DNA of 58,971 nt from an uncultured Bacteroidales bacterium (GTDB lineage Bacteria; Bacteroidota; Bacteroidia; Bacteroidales; Bacteroidaceae): positions 1 through 58,971 of the forward strand of contig CADCCR010000015.1 of NCBI GenBank assembly GCA_902799985.1, in the 5' to 3' direction. Shown here piece after piece: positions 33,986-43,214 of this stretch. Numbering within the stretch: the stretch's first letter is position 1; each line of letters begins with the position of its first letter. The position numbers and the translations under genes were made by a program. The notes under the pieces were generated by a model, which was not told the origin of the DNA, searched no databases, and saw nothing but the letters and a program-made list of their open reading frames with translations.

Positions 33986-36900
33986 TCCCCTGCCATCAGG
34001 TTGAGTATCATCACAAAGTCTGCGATGTCCACCACGCCGTCCTTGTTGATGTCGGCCAAAGCCTTGTTCGCTTCGGCGTCACCTGCCATTATGTTCAGGA
34101 TGCTGACGGCATCGGCGATGTCTATCACAGCATCGCCATTGATGTCGCCCGACACGATGACGATGGCCTTGGGCACTTCCGGCAAGACGATACTCTCCAG
34201 CCGTAACTCTTCCGGCAGAGTGGTCGTGAAGTACGAGGAGAGTCCGGTCAGCGTCGTGTTGAGTGTCTTGTATTCGAAGGCTGTGCCTTCCCCGTTCATG
34301 ACGTAGCAGTCCTTCATTACCGGAGCATAAGTGACACCATGGAAATGATACTCGGGTGTGGTGACAACCATCTTGTCGGAGCCGGTCTTGAAGAAGGGCA
34401 CGTCGAGCGAACGGAACACGAGGGAACGTCCGGCCATCGTGGAGTCGGCTGCTATGATGTAGGGTGTGTTGCCGCGCAAGATAGTGGCAGGCTGGAAGAT
34501 AATCTCGCCATTGTTGCCTTGAGCAGCGAACTCATAAATCCAGAAGTGGTTGAGGCTGTCGTCGAGCATCACGGGAATGCTGTCCAGGAAGATGGAGTCT
34601 GTCTCGAAGGGCATCGTGAAGGCATGCCAGCCGGTGCCCTTCTCCGTCTCGGGGAAGGTGTAGGTGAAGGATGCGCTGTCAGCATTGAAGTTGACGGGCA
34701 GGTAGTAAGGCTCGTCGTTGACCAGGTTGATGTGGCTGGCATGTCCGCCGCTGACGGCATTCGACTCGAGTATACTTTCCGGCATATCCATGTCGTGGGC
34801 AAAGGCATAGATGGTGTTGGGATTCCTGTTGGGCATCATTCGTATGATGCTTGCACAGTCGGCATAGACACCGCAGACCATCGTGCCCGTTGTCATCGTC
34901 GGACGTCGTGCCAAGCCTGCTATCACGCCGTTGTTCTTCCAAGTCAGCAGTCCGCTGTGCATTTCCCAGGCATGGTCCCAAAGTCCACCATTGGTGAGGT
35001 TGCCGTCTTGGTTGCCGTAGTAGACAGGCAGTCGGTATCTGTAACCCTCGCTGAGACCATCGAAGTCGAAGTCCACGCTGGCTATCCTTCCTGCTGCAAT
35101 GTCGACTGCAACCGTTCTGCTCGAGCCGCTCCATGCCGTATTCTGTCCGTTCTTCTGGCTCCATATCTGGATGCGGAGCTTTCCGTGGAAGTCGGTCGGT
35201 GCATTGTTCTTGATGGATACCTTTCCCACGAGCCGGTTGCCATAGACGGTACCGCTGACGGTATTTGTGATGGTGTAGCTGTTGACGGCAAGGTTGGCCT
35301 TGACTGCCTGCGAAGCCGAGATGATTTCCACCGTGCTCTCCCCGATGAGTCCGCTACCGTCTTTGCCTGTGCAGAGCCACAGTTTGTAGGTTCCGACGGA
35401 GTCGGGCGTGAAGAAGTAGGAGACATCGATGGTCTCGCCCTTCCGTACGGCTACTATCGAGCGGCTCTCTGTGTAGATTTTCTCGTTTGTCTGGCTGGCA
35501 AAGAGACGGACTTCCTTGAAGTATTCGTCGCCGTTGTTGCGGTAGGTCACCTTCACCTCCTGTTCCTTGCCTGCGATGCGCGTACCGGGGAAGGTGATGG
35601 TGTCGATGGTAAGGTCGACCACAGGATTGACCTTGCGCAAGGTCGGAACGCCGGCTGTATCCACCACAGCCTCGATGTATTCGCCCTTCAAGTTGTATTT
35701 TGTTCGCCAGGTCTTCGCTGTTGCAAGCTTGCTGGCAGGGGAGAGCCGGTAGGTTCCCTCGGGCAACTTGCCTTTGATGTTGTACGTCTTGCTTGCAGAG
35801 GCATCGGTAGCCATGCCGGAGATGTTCTGCTGGGTGCCGACAAGGGAGAAGGTGCCGTCTTCCTCGAGCATGACAACGCCTGTGTTGAACGTGCCGACGG
35901 AACCCGTCCTGTTGGTCCATTTGCCCTTGATGATGGTGCCGGTGATGGTCAGATCGTCGAAGGAGAGCTTTGACTGTGAATCGGCCTTGGCCTCATTGGG
36001 AAGGCGAAGGGAGAACAGCGCACCTTGACTCATGCTGTAGCCGTCGCTGCTGCTGCTGGCTCCGATGCCGCTGTTGTCGCCGGGATTGAGGATGCTTACG
36101 AGGAAATAGCCGTTGCTGCCGCCACCCCAACCCCAGTTGACGTGGAAGAGATTGTCGCCGTCGAAGCCATCGAGCACGAAGGCATGTCCGCCGCCCGACG
36201 AGTGACCGGCGAAGAGGACGGGATAGCCTGCCTCCAATTCGTCGTAAATCATGTTGAACCACTGGTCGATGCTGTAGTCGCCACGACCTGCCCAGAATGC
36301 ACTCTTGTCATAGCCGAAGATGTTGACGAAGAAGTCGCGGGAGTTCCCGGTTGACGCTCCGGAGGATGCGCCATAACCCATCTTCACGCCCTGACCGCAA
36401 TAGAGCACCAGGTTGGCAACTGCCGTGTCGGCCCTGTCGTGCTCGTGGCTGTCGTTGCATTGGTACGTGTCGAGCATCTCATCCCACTCGATGACGGTGT
36501 TACGCGGAATGGACTTAAGGGTTACGGTCTTCTTCGTTCCGTCCTTCAGCGTATATGTGCAGGAGTGCGAAGGGATGATAGCCTTGGTCCTTGCGGGGAA
36601 CTTGTAGAAGTTGACGACCTGTGCCATTGCCGTTGCAACACAACCGCTGGCAGGATAGGCCTGCGTGCCGTCCTCCTTATAATATAGTGGGCAGGTGAGG
36701 TTGTAGGGGTGGCCTTGATTCCATCGCGTGCTGAGCAGCTCGGGAATGCTGTGCTTTGTGGCCTGTACCCTGTTGCGTGTCCTGACAGCAGGCGAGCTGG
36801 GCTGGATGTCATTGTCGACGATGTACTTAATCTGGTCGGCATAGAGCTGAAGCCAGGAGCGCATGTTCTCGGGGATGTTGTCAGGGTCGAATGTGCCATG

Positions 36901-37182
36901 TTCAACGTAGCCGAGGATGGACTCTGTGCGGTCGTCACCAGAGACGATGACGTAGCCGCCGTCGCCTCCAGCGTTGAACACATAGTAGTAGGGCATTTCT
37001 TCGTCGGTGGCTTGTACTGTAGCTTTGCGAGCCCTGAATGGTTTCTGTGCCGTGTCGATGTGTTTCCCTTTTGCCAACATGTAGGCTTGCGCCGAATAAA
37101 GCGCTGCTTGCTTGCTGACGGGCTCTGCCGTTGCTGTGATGGCAAGGCAGAGCGTCATGATTATTAAGGTATGTCGTTTCAT
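33982..37182 (-). CDS. Secreted C10 cysteine protease (SpeB/interpain-like) with dockerin-type C-terminus
   Basis: 1066 aa. Signal peptide (residues 1-19), SpeB-type propeptide (about 60-125, DDRTESILGYVEHGTFDPDN), then the peptidase with catalytic Cys181 (PASGCVATAMAQV) and His333 (GGGHAFVLDGFDGDNLFHV) and a conserved Trp-Gly-Trp near 350. The long C-terminal part has beta-rich domains. The last ~55 residues hold two DxNxDGxxDxxD calcium-type loops (DINGDAVIDIADA and DINKDGVVDIADF), a dockerin-like pair. Relatives such as interpain of Prevotella intermedia degrade host proteins. It is 14 bp downstream of its paralogue, so probably one transcript. Confidence 0.94.
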   Translation of the reverse strand: MKRHTLIIMTLCLAITATAEPVSKQAALYSAQAYMLAKGKHIDTAQKPFRARKATVQATDEEMPYYYVFNAGGDGGYVIVSGDDRTESILGYVEHGTFDPDNIPENMRSWLQLYADQIKYIVDNDIQPSSPAVRTRNRVQATKHSIPELLSTRWNQGHPYNLTCPLYYKEDGTQAYPASGCVATAMAQVVNFYKFPARTKAIIPSHSCTYTLKDGTKKTVTLKSIPRNTVIEWDEMLDTYQCNDSHEHDRADTAVANLVLYCGQGVKMGYGASSGASTGNSRDFFVNIFGYDKSAFWAGRGDYSIDQWFNMIYDELEAGYPVLFAGHSSGGGHAFVLDGFDGDNLFHVNWGWGGGSNGYFLVSILNPGDNSGIGASSSSDGYSMSQGALFSLRLPNEAKADSQSKLSFDDLTITGTIIKGKWTNRTGSVGTFNTGVVMLEEDGTFSLVGTQQNISGMATDASASKTYNIKGKLPEGTYRLSPASKLATAKTWRTKYNLKGEYIEAVVDTAGVPTLRKVNPVVDLTIDTITFPGTRIAGKEQEVKVTYRNNGDEYFKEVRLFASQTNEKIYTESRSIVAVRKGETIDVSYFFTPDSVGTYKLWLCTGKDGSGLIGESTVEIISASQAVKANLAVNSYTITNTVSGTVYGNRLVGKVSIKNNAPTDFHGKLRIQIWSQKNGQNTAWSGSSRTVAVDIAAGRIASVDFDFDGLSEGYRYRLPVYYGNQDGNLTNGGLWDHAWEMHSGLLTWKNNGVIAGLARRPTMTTGTMVCGVYADCASIIRMMPNRNPNTIYAFAHDMDMPESILESNAVSGGHASHINLVNDEPYYLPVNFNADSASFTYTFPETEKGTGWHAFTMPFETDSIFLDSIPVMLDDSLNHFWIYEFAAQGNNGEIIFQPATILRGNTPYIIAADSTMAGRSLVFRSLDVPFFKTGSDKMVVTTPEYHFHGVTYAPVMKDCYVMNGEGTAFEYKTLNTTLTGLSSYFTTTLPEELRLESIVLPEVPKAIVIVSGDINGDAVIDIADAVSILNIMAGDAEANKALADINKDGVVDIADFVMILNLMAGE

Positions 37183-37196
37183 TTTATTTGTGAGCT

Positions 37197-40100
37197 TTAT
37201 TTACCTGCCATCAGGTTGAGTATCATTACGAAGTCAGCGATGTCCACCACGCCGTCCTTGTTGATGTCGGCCAAAGCTTTGTCTGCTTCGGCATCGCCAG
37301 CCATTACGTTCAGAATGCTGACGGCATCGGCGATGTCTATTACAGCATCGCCATTGATGTCACCCGTCACGACGACGATGGCCTTGGGCACTTCCGGCAG
37401 GACGATGCTCTCCAGCCGCAGCTCTTCCGGCAGAGTAGTCGTGAAGTACGAGGTGAGCCCGGTCATTGCCGTGTTGAGTACCTTGTATTCGAAGGCTGTG
37501 CCTTCCTCGTTCATGACGTAGCAGTCCTTCATTACCGGAGCATATGTGACACCGTGGAAGTGGTATTCTTCCGTCGTGACAACCATCTTGTCGGAGCCAG
37601 TTCTAAAGAAGGGCACGTCGAGCGAACGGAACACGAGGGAACGTCCGGCCATCGTGGAGTCGGCTGCAATGATGTAAGGTGTGTTGCCGCGCAGGATGGT
37701 GGCAGGCTGGAAGATAATCTCGCCATTGTCGGCCTGTGCAGCGAACTCGTAAATCCAGAAGTGGTTGAGGCTGTCGCCAAGTGTCACGGGAATGCTGTCC
37801 AGGAAGATGGAGTCTGCCTCGAATGGCATCGTGAAGGCATGCCAGCCGGTGCCCTTCTCCGTCTCGGGGAAGGTGTAGGTGAAGGATGCGCTGTCGGCAT
37901 CGAAGGTGACAGGCAAGTAATAGGGATTGTCGTTGACCAGGTTGATGTGGCTGGCATGTCCGCCGCTGACGGCATTCGACTCGAGTATGCTTGTCGGCAC
38001 AGCCATGTCGGGAGCAAAGGCATAGATGGTGTTGGGATTCTTGTTGGGCATCAGTCGCGTGAGGTTCGCACAGTCGGCATATATGCCACAGATTGTTGTG
38101 CCGGCCGTTATTGTCGGGCGTCGTGCCATGCCTGCTATCACGCCGTTGTTCTTCCACGTCAGCAAGCCGCTGCCCATACTCCAACCGCCTAAGTCCCAGA
38201 CGCCGCCGTTACCTAATGCACCATCCTGGTTGACATAGCTGGCAGCAATGTAATACTTGTCTCCCTCATTCAGGCCGTCGAAGTCGAACTCGACGCTGGC
38301 AATCTTTGCCGGACCGATTTCGATGCTGTAAGTGTGGCTCGAACCACTCCAGGCAGAGCCTTGTCCATTGGGCTGCCGCCACAGCTGTAGGCGAATCTTT
38401 CCGTTGAAGTTCACCCTGGCATTGTTCTTGATGGCAGCCTTGCCGACAAGCCGTTTGCCATAGACGGTACCGCTGAGGGCATTGGTGATGGTGTAGGAGC
38501 TGACGGAAAGGTTGGCTTTGACGGCTTTCGCTGCCTCTACGATTTCCACGGTGCCTTGGCCCACTTGTCCGCTACCGTCGCTGCCTGTGCAGAACCACAG
38601 GTTGTAGGTTCCCGTCTCTTCGGGCGTGAAGAAGTATGATATCTCTACTGTCTCGCCCTTGCGTACTGTAACCATCGAACGGCTTTCGGTATAGATCTTG
38701 TCCGATGTCTTGCTGGCGAAGAAGCGAATCTCCCTGTAGTATTCGTTGCCGTAGTTGTGGTAGGTCACTTTCACCTCCTGTTCTGTGCCGGCGATGCGTG
38801 TGCCGGGGAATGTGATGGTGTCGATGCCGATGTATTCTTCGTTTTTGATGTCGATGGGAGTCAAAGTGACATTACCCGTACTGTCCACTACGGCTTCGAT
38901 ATAATGGTTGCGCAGATTGTACTTCGTGCGCCATTCGGTGCTTCTCGTTGTCTTGCTGGCAGGCGAGAGCCTGTAAGTGCCTTCCGGAAGTTTGTTCTTG
39001 ATTATGAAGGTCTTGGTCTGAGAAGAATTGGCTGCCATTCCGGTGATGGTTTGCTGAGCTCCGACGACGGAGAGGCCGCCGTCCTCGTCCTGCTTGACGA
39101 TAGCCGTGTGGTAACTGCCGGAAGTCGTTGTCCTGTTTTCGAAGGTTGCCTTGATGGATGTGCCGCCCGTGACGGCAACGTCCTTGATGAAGAGATAGGT
39201 GTCGGCGTTGTTGTTGTCGGGCAGGCGAAGGTTGAAGAGTGCGCGCTGGCTCATGCTGTAGCCGTCGCTGCTGCTGCTGGCGCCGATGCCGCTGTTGTCG
39301 CCCGGGTTGAGGATGCCGACGAGGAACCAGCCATTGCTGCCGCCTCCCCAGCCCCAGTTGAGGTGGAAGAGGTTGTCGCCGTCGAAGCCGTCGAGCACGA
39401 AGGCATGGCCGCCACCCGATGAGAAGCCGGAGCAGAGCACGGGATAGCCTTGTTCTATCTCGTTGTAAATCATGTCGAACCAATCGTCGATGCTGTAGTC
39501 GCGTCGTTCGCCTACGTAGCAACTGTTATCGTAGCCGAAGTACTTGATGAAGGCTTCGGCACTGAAGTTGGCGCCGGAGGATGGTCCCCAACCCATCTTG
39601 ACAGCTTGTCCGCAATAGAGCATGAGGTTGGCAACAGCTGTGTCCTGCGTGTTAGCATGGTCTATGTCTATCCAGGAATAGGTGTCGCGCATGTTCTCCC
39701 AGTCGATGATGCTGTTGCGAGGTATGGCCTTTGCGGTGACCGTCTTCGAGGTTCCGTTGTCCATGTTGTAGGTATTGGAATGGGCAGGAATGATGGCCTT
39801 GGTCTTTTCGGGGTGCTTGTAGAAGTACATGACCTGAGCCATAGCTGTTGCCGTACAGCCTGTTGCAGGATAATGCTGTGTGCCGTCCTCCTTCTTGTAA
39901 TACTTCGGACAGGTGATGTTGTAGGGACTTCCCTGGTTCCATCGTGTCGTAAGGAGTTCGGGCACGCTGTGCTTGGTGGTGCGAACCCTGTTGCGCTTCC
40001 TCAATGCCGGAGAGTCGGACTTCAGGTCGTTGTCGATGATGTATTTGATTTGGTCGGCATAGAGCTGCAGCCAGGAACGCATGTTCTCGGGAATGTTATC

Positions 40101-40403
40101 GGGGTCGAATGTGCCTTGCTCGACATAACCGAGGATTGGTTCTGTGCGGTCATCTCCAGAGACAATGACATAGCCTCCGTCATTTCCGGCGTTGAAGACA
40201 TAGTAGTAGGTGTCAGCCTCTTCTGCTGCCTGTGCATCCTGTTGAGGAGCAGCCCTGAATGGTTTCTGGACAGCATCGATGCTTTTGCCTTTTGCCTGCA
40301 TGAAGGTTCTTGCTGTGTAGAGTGCTGCCTGCTTCCCGATAGGCTCTGCCGATGTTGCAATGGCAATGCAGAGACCAATGATAAAAACAAAAGTCTTTTT
40401 CAT
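37197..40403 (-). CDS. Secreted C10 cysteine protease, tandem paralogue
   Basis: 1068 aa with the same layout as its neighbour: signal peptide (1-19), propeptide, catalytic Cys183 (PATGCTATAMAQV), catalytic His in GGGHAFVLDGFDGDNLFHL, beta domains and a dockerin-like end (DINGDAVIDIADA, DINKDGVVDIADF). The last ~300 residues are nearly identical between the two proteins, while the N-terminal halves differ more and the middle (about residues 400-560) differs most. This indicates a duplication, possibly kept similar at the 3' end by gene conversion. It is the upstream gene of the pair. The leader region contains repeat array G. Confidence 0.94.
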   Translation of the reverse strand: MKKTFVFIIGLCIAIATSAEPIGKQAALYTARTFMQAKGKSIDAVQKPFRAAPQQDAQAAEEADTYYYVFNAGNDGGYVIVSGDDRTEPILGYVEQGTFDPDNIPENMRSWLQLYADQIKYIIDNDLKSDSPALRKRNRVRTTKHSVPELLTTRWNQGSPYNITCPKYYKKEDGTQHYPATGCTATAMAQVMYFYKHPEKTKAIIPAHSNTYNMDNGTSKTVTAKAIPRNSIIDWENMRDTYSWIDIDHANTQDTAVANLMLYCGQAVKMGWGPSSGANFSAEAFIKYFGYDNSCYVGERRDYSIDDWFDMIYNEIEQGYPVLCSGFSSGGGHAFVLDGFDGDNLFHLNWGWGGGSNGWFLVGILNPGDNSGIGASSSSDGYSMSQRALFNLRLPDNNNADTYLFIKDVAVTGGTSIKATFENRTTTSGSYHTAIVKQDEDGGLSVVGAQQTITGMAANSSQTKTFIIKNKLPEGTYRLSPASKTTRSTEWRTKYNLRNHYIEAVVDSTGNVTLTPIDIKNEEYIGIDTITFPGTRIAGTEQEVKVTYHNYGNEYYREIRFFASKTSDKIYTESRSMVTVRKGETVEISYFFTPEETGTYNLWFCTGSDGSGQVGQGTVEIVEAAKAVKANLSVSSYTITNALSGTVYGKRLVGKAAIKNNARVNFNGKIRLQLWRQPNGQGSAWSGSSHTYSIEIGPAKIASVEFDFDGLNEGDKYYIAASYVNQDGALGNGGVWDLGGWSMGSGLLTWKNNGVIAGMARRPTITAGTTICGIYADCANLTRLMPNKNPNTIYAFAPDMAVPTSILESNAVSGGHASHINLVNDNPYYLPVTFDADSASFTYTFPETEKGTGWHAFTMPFEADSIFLDSIPVTLGDSLNHFWIYEFAAQADNGEIIFQPATILRGNTPYIIAADSTMAGRSLVFRSLDVPFFRTGSDKMVVTTEEYHFHGVTYAPVMKDCYVMNEEGTAFEYKVLNTAMTGLTSYFTTTLPEELRLESIVLPEVPKAIVVVTGDINGDAVIDIADAVSILNVMAGDAEADKALADINKDGVVDIADFVMILNLMAGK

Positions 40404-40708
40404 AGTTGTTAGCTTTAACTTATTTTTCTCTTATCTCTTTTTGCTGAACCGATGGGAATATGTCAAAATCAAAAAGGCCGAGTGTCAGTCCTTAAGTTTC
40501 GAACTTAGAAGCTGCACGTGTGAACTTTGCTTTTATCACGTGTGAACTTTGCTTTTGTCACGTGTGAACTTTGTTCTTGTCACGTGTGATAATTGTCTTT
40601 GTCACGTGTGAACTGAAGTTATATCAAGGCATCTTTCTGCTTCTGACACATTCCCTCGTTCGGTTTAGCGAAAATGTTGTTTTGATGATTTGCTGTTATT
40701 CTTTTCTT
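40404..40708. other. Intergenic region between galE and the C10 protease pair
   Basis: 305 bp on the leader side of the protease genes and the tail side of galE. It contains array G (40514-40623). No other ORF is credible; a 60-aa frame over 40571-40753 runs into galE and looks spurious. Confidence 0.6.
40514..40623. repeat. 22-bp-period palindrome array G (TCACGTGTGA class)
   Basis: Five units with core TCACGTGTGA (first one GCACGTGTGA) at 40514, 40536, 40558, 40580 and 40602, exactly 22 bp apart. The 12-bp spacers are of the type ACTTTGCTTTTG or TAATTGTCTTTG. The core equals that of array A, 31 kb away, but the spacers differ. Confidence 0.93.
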
Positions 40709-41725
40709 TTACTGTTCGTAGCCGTTGGGATTGTTCTTCTGGAAGCGCCATGAGTCGCGGCACATCTCTTCGATGCCGAACTTGGCTTCCCAGCCGAGCT
40801 CGCGCTTTGCCTTGGCGGGGTCGCAGTAGCAAGTGGCGATGTCGCCCGGGCGACGAGGCTTGATGGCGTAGGGAACCTTCAGACCATTGGCTTTTTCGAA
40901 GGCTTTGACAACATCGAGAACGGAATAGCCGTGGCCTGTGCCGAGGTTGTAGATGGCCAGGCCCTTGTTCTCCTGGATGGCTTTGAGGGCACAGACGTGA
41001 CCGTTGGCAAGGTCGACGACATGGATGTAGTCGCGCACACCTGTCCCGTCGTGTGTGTCGTAGTCGTTGCCGAATACGCCCAGTTCCTTGCGGATGCCGA
41101 TGGCGGTCTGCGTGATGTAAGGCATCAGGTTGTTGGGTATGCCGTTGGGGTTCTCGCCAATCAAGCCCGATTCGTGCGCGCCGATGGGGTTGAAGTAGCG
41201 CAGCAGCACGACGTTCCATTCGGGGTCGGCCTTCTGCACATCCATCAGCACTTGCTCAATCATCGACTTCGTCCAGCCGTAAGGATTGGTGCATTGTCCC
41301 TTGGGGCATTCCTCGGTGATGGGGATGATGGCGGGGTCGCCATAGACCGTGGCACTCGAGGAGAAGATGATGTTCTTGCAACCATGCTGCTGCATGACGT
41401 CAACCAGCACGAACACGCCGTTCATGTTTGTTTCGTAGTACATGAGAGGCTTTGCCACCGACTCGCCGACGGCCTTGAGGCCTGCAAAGTTGATGACGGC
41501 ATCAATCTTGTGGTCCGTGAAGACCTTGTCCATAGCTGCGCGGTCGCGAATGTCGGCCTCGATGAAGATGACCTTGTGGCCGATGATTTTCTCTACGCGA
41601 CGGATTGCCTCGGGCTGAGAGTTATAGAAGTTGTCGACTACTACCACGCTGTGGCCTGCTTTGTCTAACTCGATAAGGGTGTGGCTGCCGATGTAACCTG
41701 CGCCACCAGTTAAAAGGATGTTCAT
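40709..41725 (-). CDS. galE: UDP-glucose 4-epimerase
   Basis: Interconverts UDP-glucose and UDP-galactose. 338 aa. Rossmann glycine motif TGGAGYIGSHTLIELDKAG at the N-terminus, catalytic region SSSATVYGDP and the Tyr-x-x-x-Lys pair in NPYGWTKSMIEQ, then the family block RYFNPIGAHESGLIGE and the C-terminal RPGDIATCYCDP. Supplies UDP-galactose for surface polysaccharides or for the Leloir pathway. It lies downstream of rnfA on the same strand, 129 bp away; no functional link with Rnf is evident. Confidence 0.97.
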   Translation of the reverse strand: MNILLTGGAGYIGSHTLIELDKAGHSVVVVDNFYNSQPEAIRRVEKIIGHKVIFIEADIRDRAAMDKVFTDHKIDAVINFAGLKAVGESVAKPLMYYETNMNGVFVLVDVMQQHGCKNIIFSSSATVYGDPAIIPITEECPKGQCTNPYGWTKSMIEQVLMDVQKADPEWNVVLLRYFNPIGAHESGLIGENPNGIPNNLMPYITQTAIGIRKELGVFGNDYDTHDGTGVRDYIHVVDLANGHVCALKAIQENKGLAIYNLGTGHGYSVLDVVKAFEKANGLKVPYAIKPRRPGDIATCYCDPAKAKRELGWEAKFGIEEMCRDSWRFQKNNPNGYEQ

Positions 41726-41854
41726 CTTGATTATTTACTATTTGACAATTTACTATTTACGATTTATTTACTATTTATGCTCACCCTTTAACTCTCCCTC
41801 TTTGGGGAGAAAGCCCTTCCCCATAGAGGGGGAAGGGTTGGGAAGAGGGTCTAT

Positions 41855-42475
41855 CTATAGTCCGAACAATGTCTTCAGCCCGTTGTCCACGCCGCTGAAG
41901 CCCATGAAGGCCATTGCCAAGAGGCCTGCTGTGACGAGGGCGATGCTCATGCCTTGCATGCCTTTGGGCACGTCCATCATGGCAAGTTGTTCGCGGATGC
42001 CTGCAAAGACTACAAGTGCCAAAGCAAAGCCGATGGCTGTGCTAATGGCAAAGACAACACCTGTAAGCAAGTTTGGCTCAAGACCCTGAGTGGCGTATGT
42101 ACCTTGTGCAACGAGGATGGCCACGCCGAGGATGCAACAGTTGGTCGTGATGAGCGGCAGGAAGACGCCAAGTGCCTGATAGAGGGCAGGTGCGCTCTTC
42201 TTCAGGATAATCTCCACCATTTGCACGAGAGCTGCAATCACCAAGATGAAGGCAATCGTCTGAAGGTATTCGAGCCCGAATGCTTCGAGCACATACTTCT
42301 GTATGAGGTAAGTAACGATGGTGGCAAGCGTAAGCACAAAGGCCACGGCTGCACCCATGCCGAGGGCGGAATCTACCTTCTTGCTGACTCCAAGGAAGGG
42401 ACAGATGCCCAGAAACTGCGACAAGACAATATTGTTGACGAATATCGCTGTAATGAATATAAGTATGTAAGCCAT
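41855..42475 (-). CDS. rnfA: Rnf electron transport complex subunit RnfA
   Basis: Integral membrane subunit of the ferredoxin:NAD+ oxidoreductase that pumps ions. 206 aa, about six membrane segments. Diagnostic N-terminal FVNNIVLSQFLGICPFLGVS and, later, TNCCILGVAIL, whose Cys pair is a proposed iron-sulfur ligand shared with RnfE. Last gene of the leftward rseC-rnfBCDGEA set. A TTTACTATTTGACGATTTAC-type simple spacer separates it from rnfE. Confidence 0.95.
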   Translation of the reverse strand: MAYILIFITAIFVNNIVLSQFLGICPFLGVSKKVDSALGMGAAVAFVLTLATIVTYLIQKYVLEAFGLEYLQTIAFILVIAALVQMVEIILKKSAPALYQALGVFLPLITTNCCILGVAILVAQGTYATQGLEPNLLTGVVFAISTAIGFALALVVFAGIREQLAMMDVPKGMQGMSIALVTAGLLAMAFMGFSGVDNGLKTLFGL

Positions 42476-42528
42476 ATCAATTTACTATTTGACGATTTAC
42501 TATTTACTATTTATTCTCCCTAAAGGGG

Positions 42529-43113
42529 TTAGGGGGTCTTTATCTTATTCATTATCGCAATGAGGTAGCCGAGAGCGATGAATGCTCCGGGAGCCAGCAC
42601 GAAGACGAGTGCGCCGTAGTCCTCAGGGAAGAGCGTTGCGCCAAACACCTTGCCTGTGCCCAACAACTCGCGAACCGCACCAAGTAAGGTAAGGGCAATG
42701 GTGAAGCCGATGCCCATGCCGATGCCGTCGCAAATGCTGCTCACCACGCCGTTCTTCGCCGCAAAGGCTTCAGCACGACCCAAGATGATGCAGTTCACCA
42801 CGATAAGCGGGATGAAGAGGCCAAGGCTGGCATCCACTTCGGGAGCATACGCCTTGATGAGCATCTGCAGGATTGTCACCAAAGAGGCTATCACGACGAT
42901 GAACGAAGGAATGCGTACCATGTCGGGTATCAGGTTCTTGATGAGCGAGATGATGAGGTTGGAGAAGATGAGGACAGCCATTGTGGCCAGTCCCATCGAC
43001 ATGCCGTTCATGGCGCTGCTGGTCGTGCCGAGTGTCGGACACATGCCCAGCAGGAGCACAAACGTGGGGTTCTCCTTTATGATGCCGTTAAGCAGGACTT
43101 TCATATTGTTCAT
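42529..43113 (-). CDS. rnfE: Rnf electron transport complex subunit RnfE
   Basis: 194-aa membrane protein, homologous to RnfA in inverted topology. LLNGIIKENPTFVLLLGMCP at the N-terminus and PLIVVNCIILGRAEAFA in the middle are diagnostic; the Cys in each is the likely iron-sulfur site. It lies between rnfG and rnfA on the same strand. Confidence 0.95.
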   Translation of the reverse strand: MNNMKVLLNGIIKENPTFVLLLGMCPTLGTTSSAMNGMSMGLATMAVLIFSNLIISLIKNLIPDMVRIPSFIVVIASLVTILQMLIKAYAPEVDASLGLFIPLIVVNCIILGRAEAFAAKNGVVSSICDGIGMGIGFTIALTLLGAVRELLGTGKVFGATLFPEDYGALVFVLAPGAFIALGYLIAIMNKIKTP

Positions 43114-43214
43114 TTCTATTTCCTCCTATACATTATATATATATTAAAGGTTAAAAGTTGAAAAGGGTTAGGGTTAAATGGGTTTAGGTTTTGTTCTTTT
43201 ACCTTTTTACTTTT

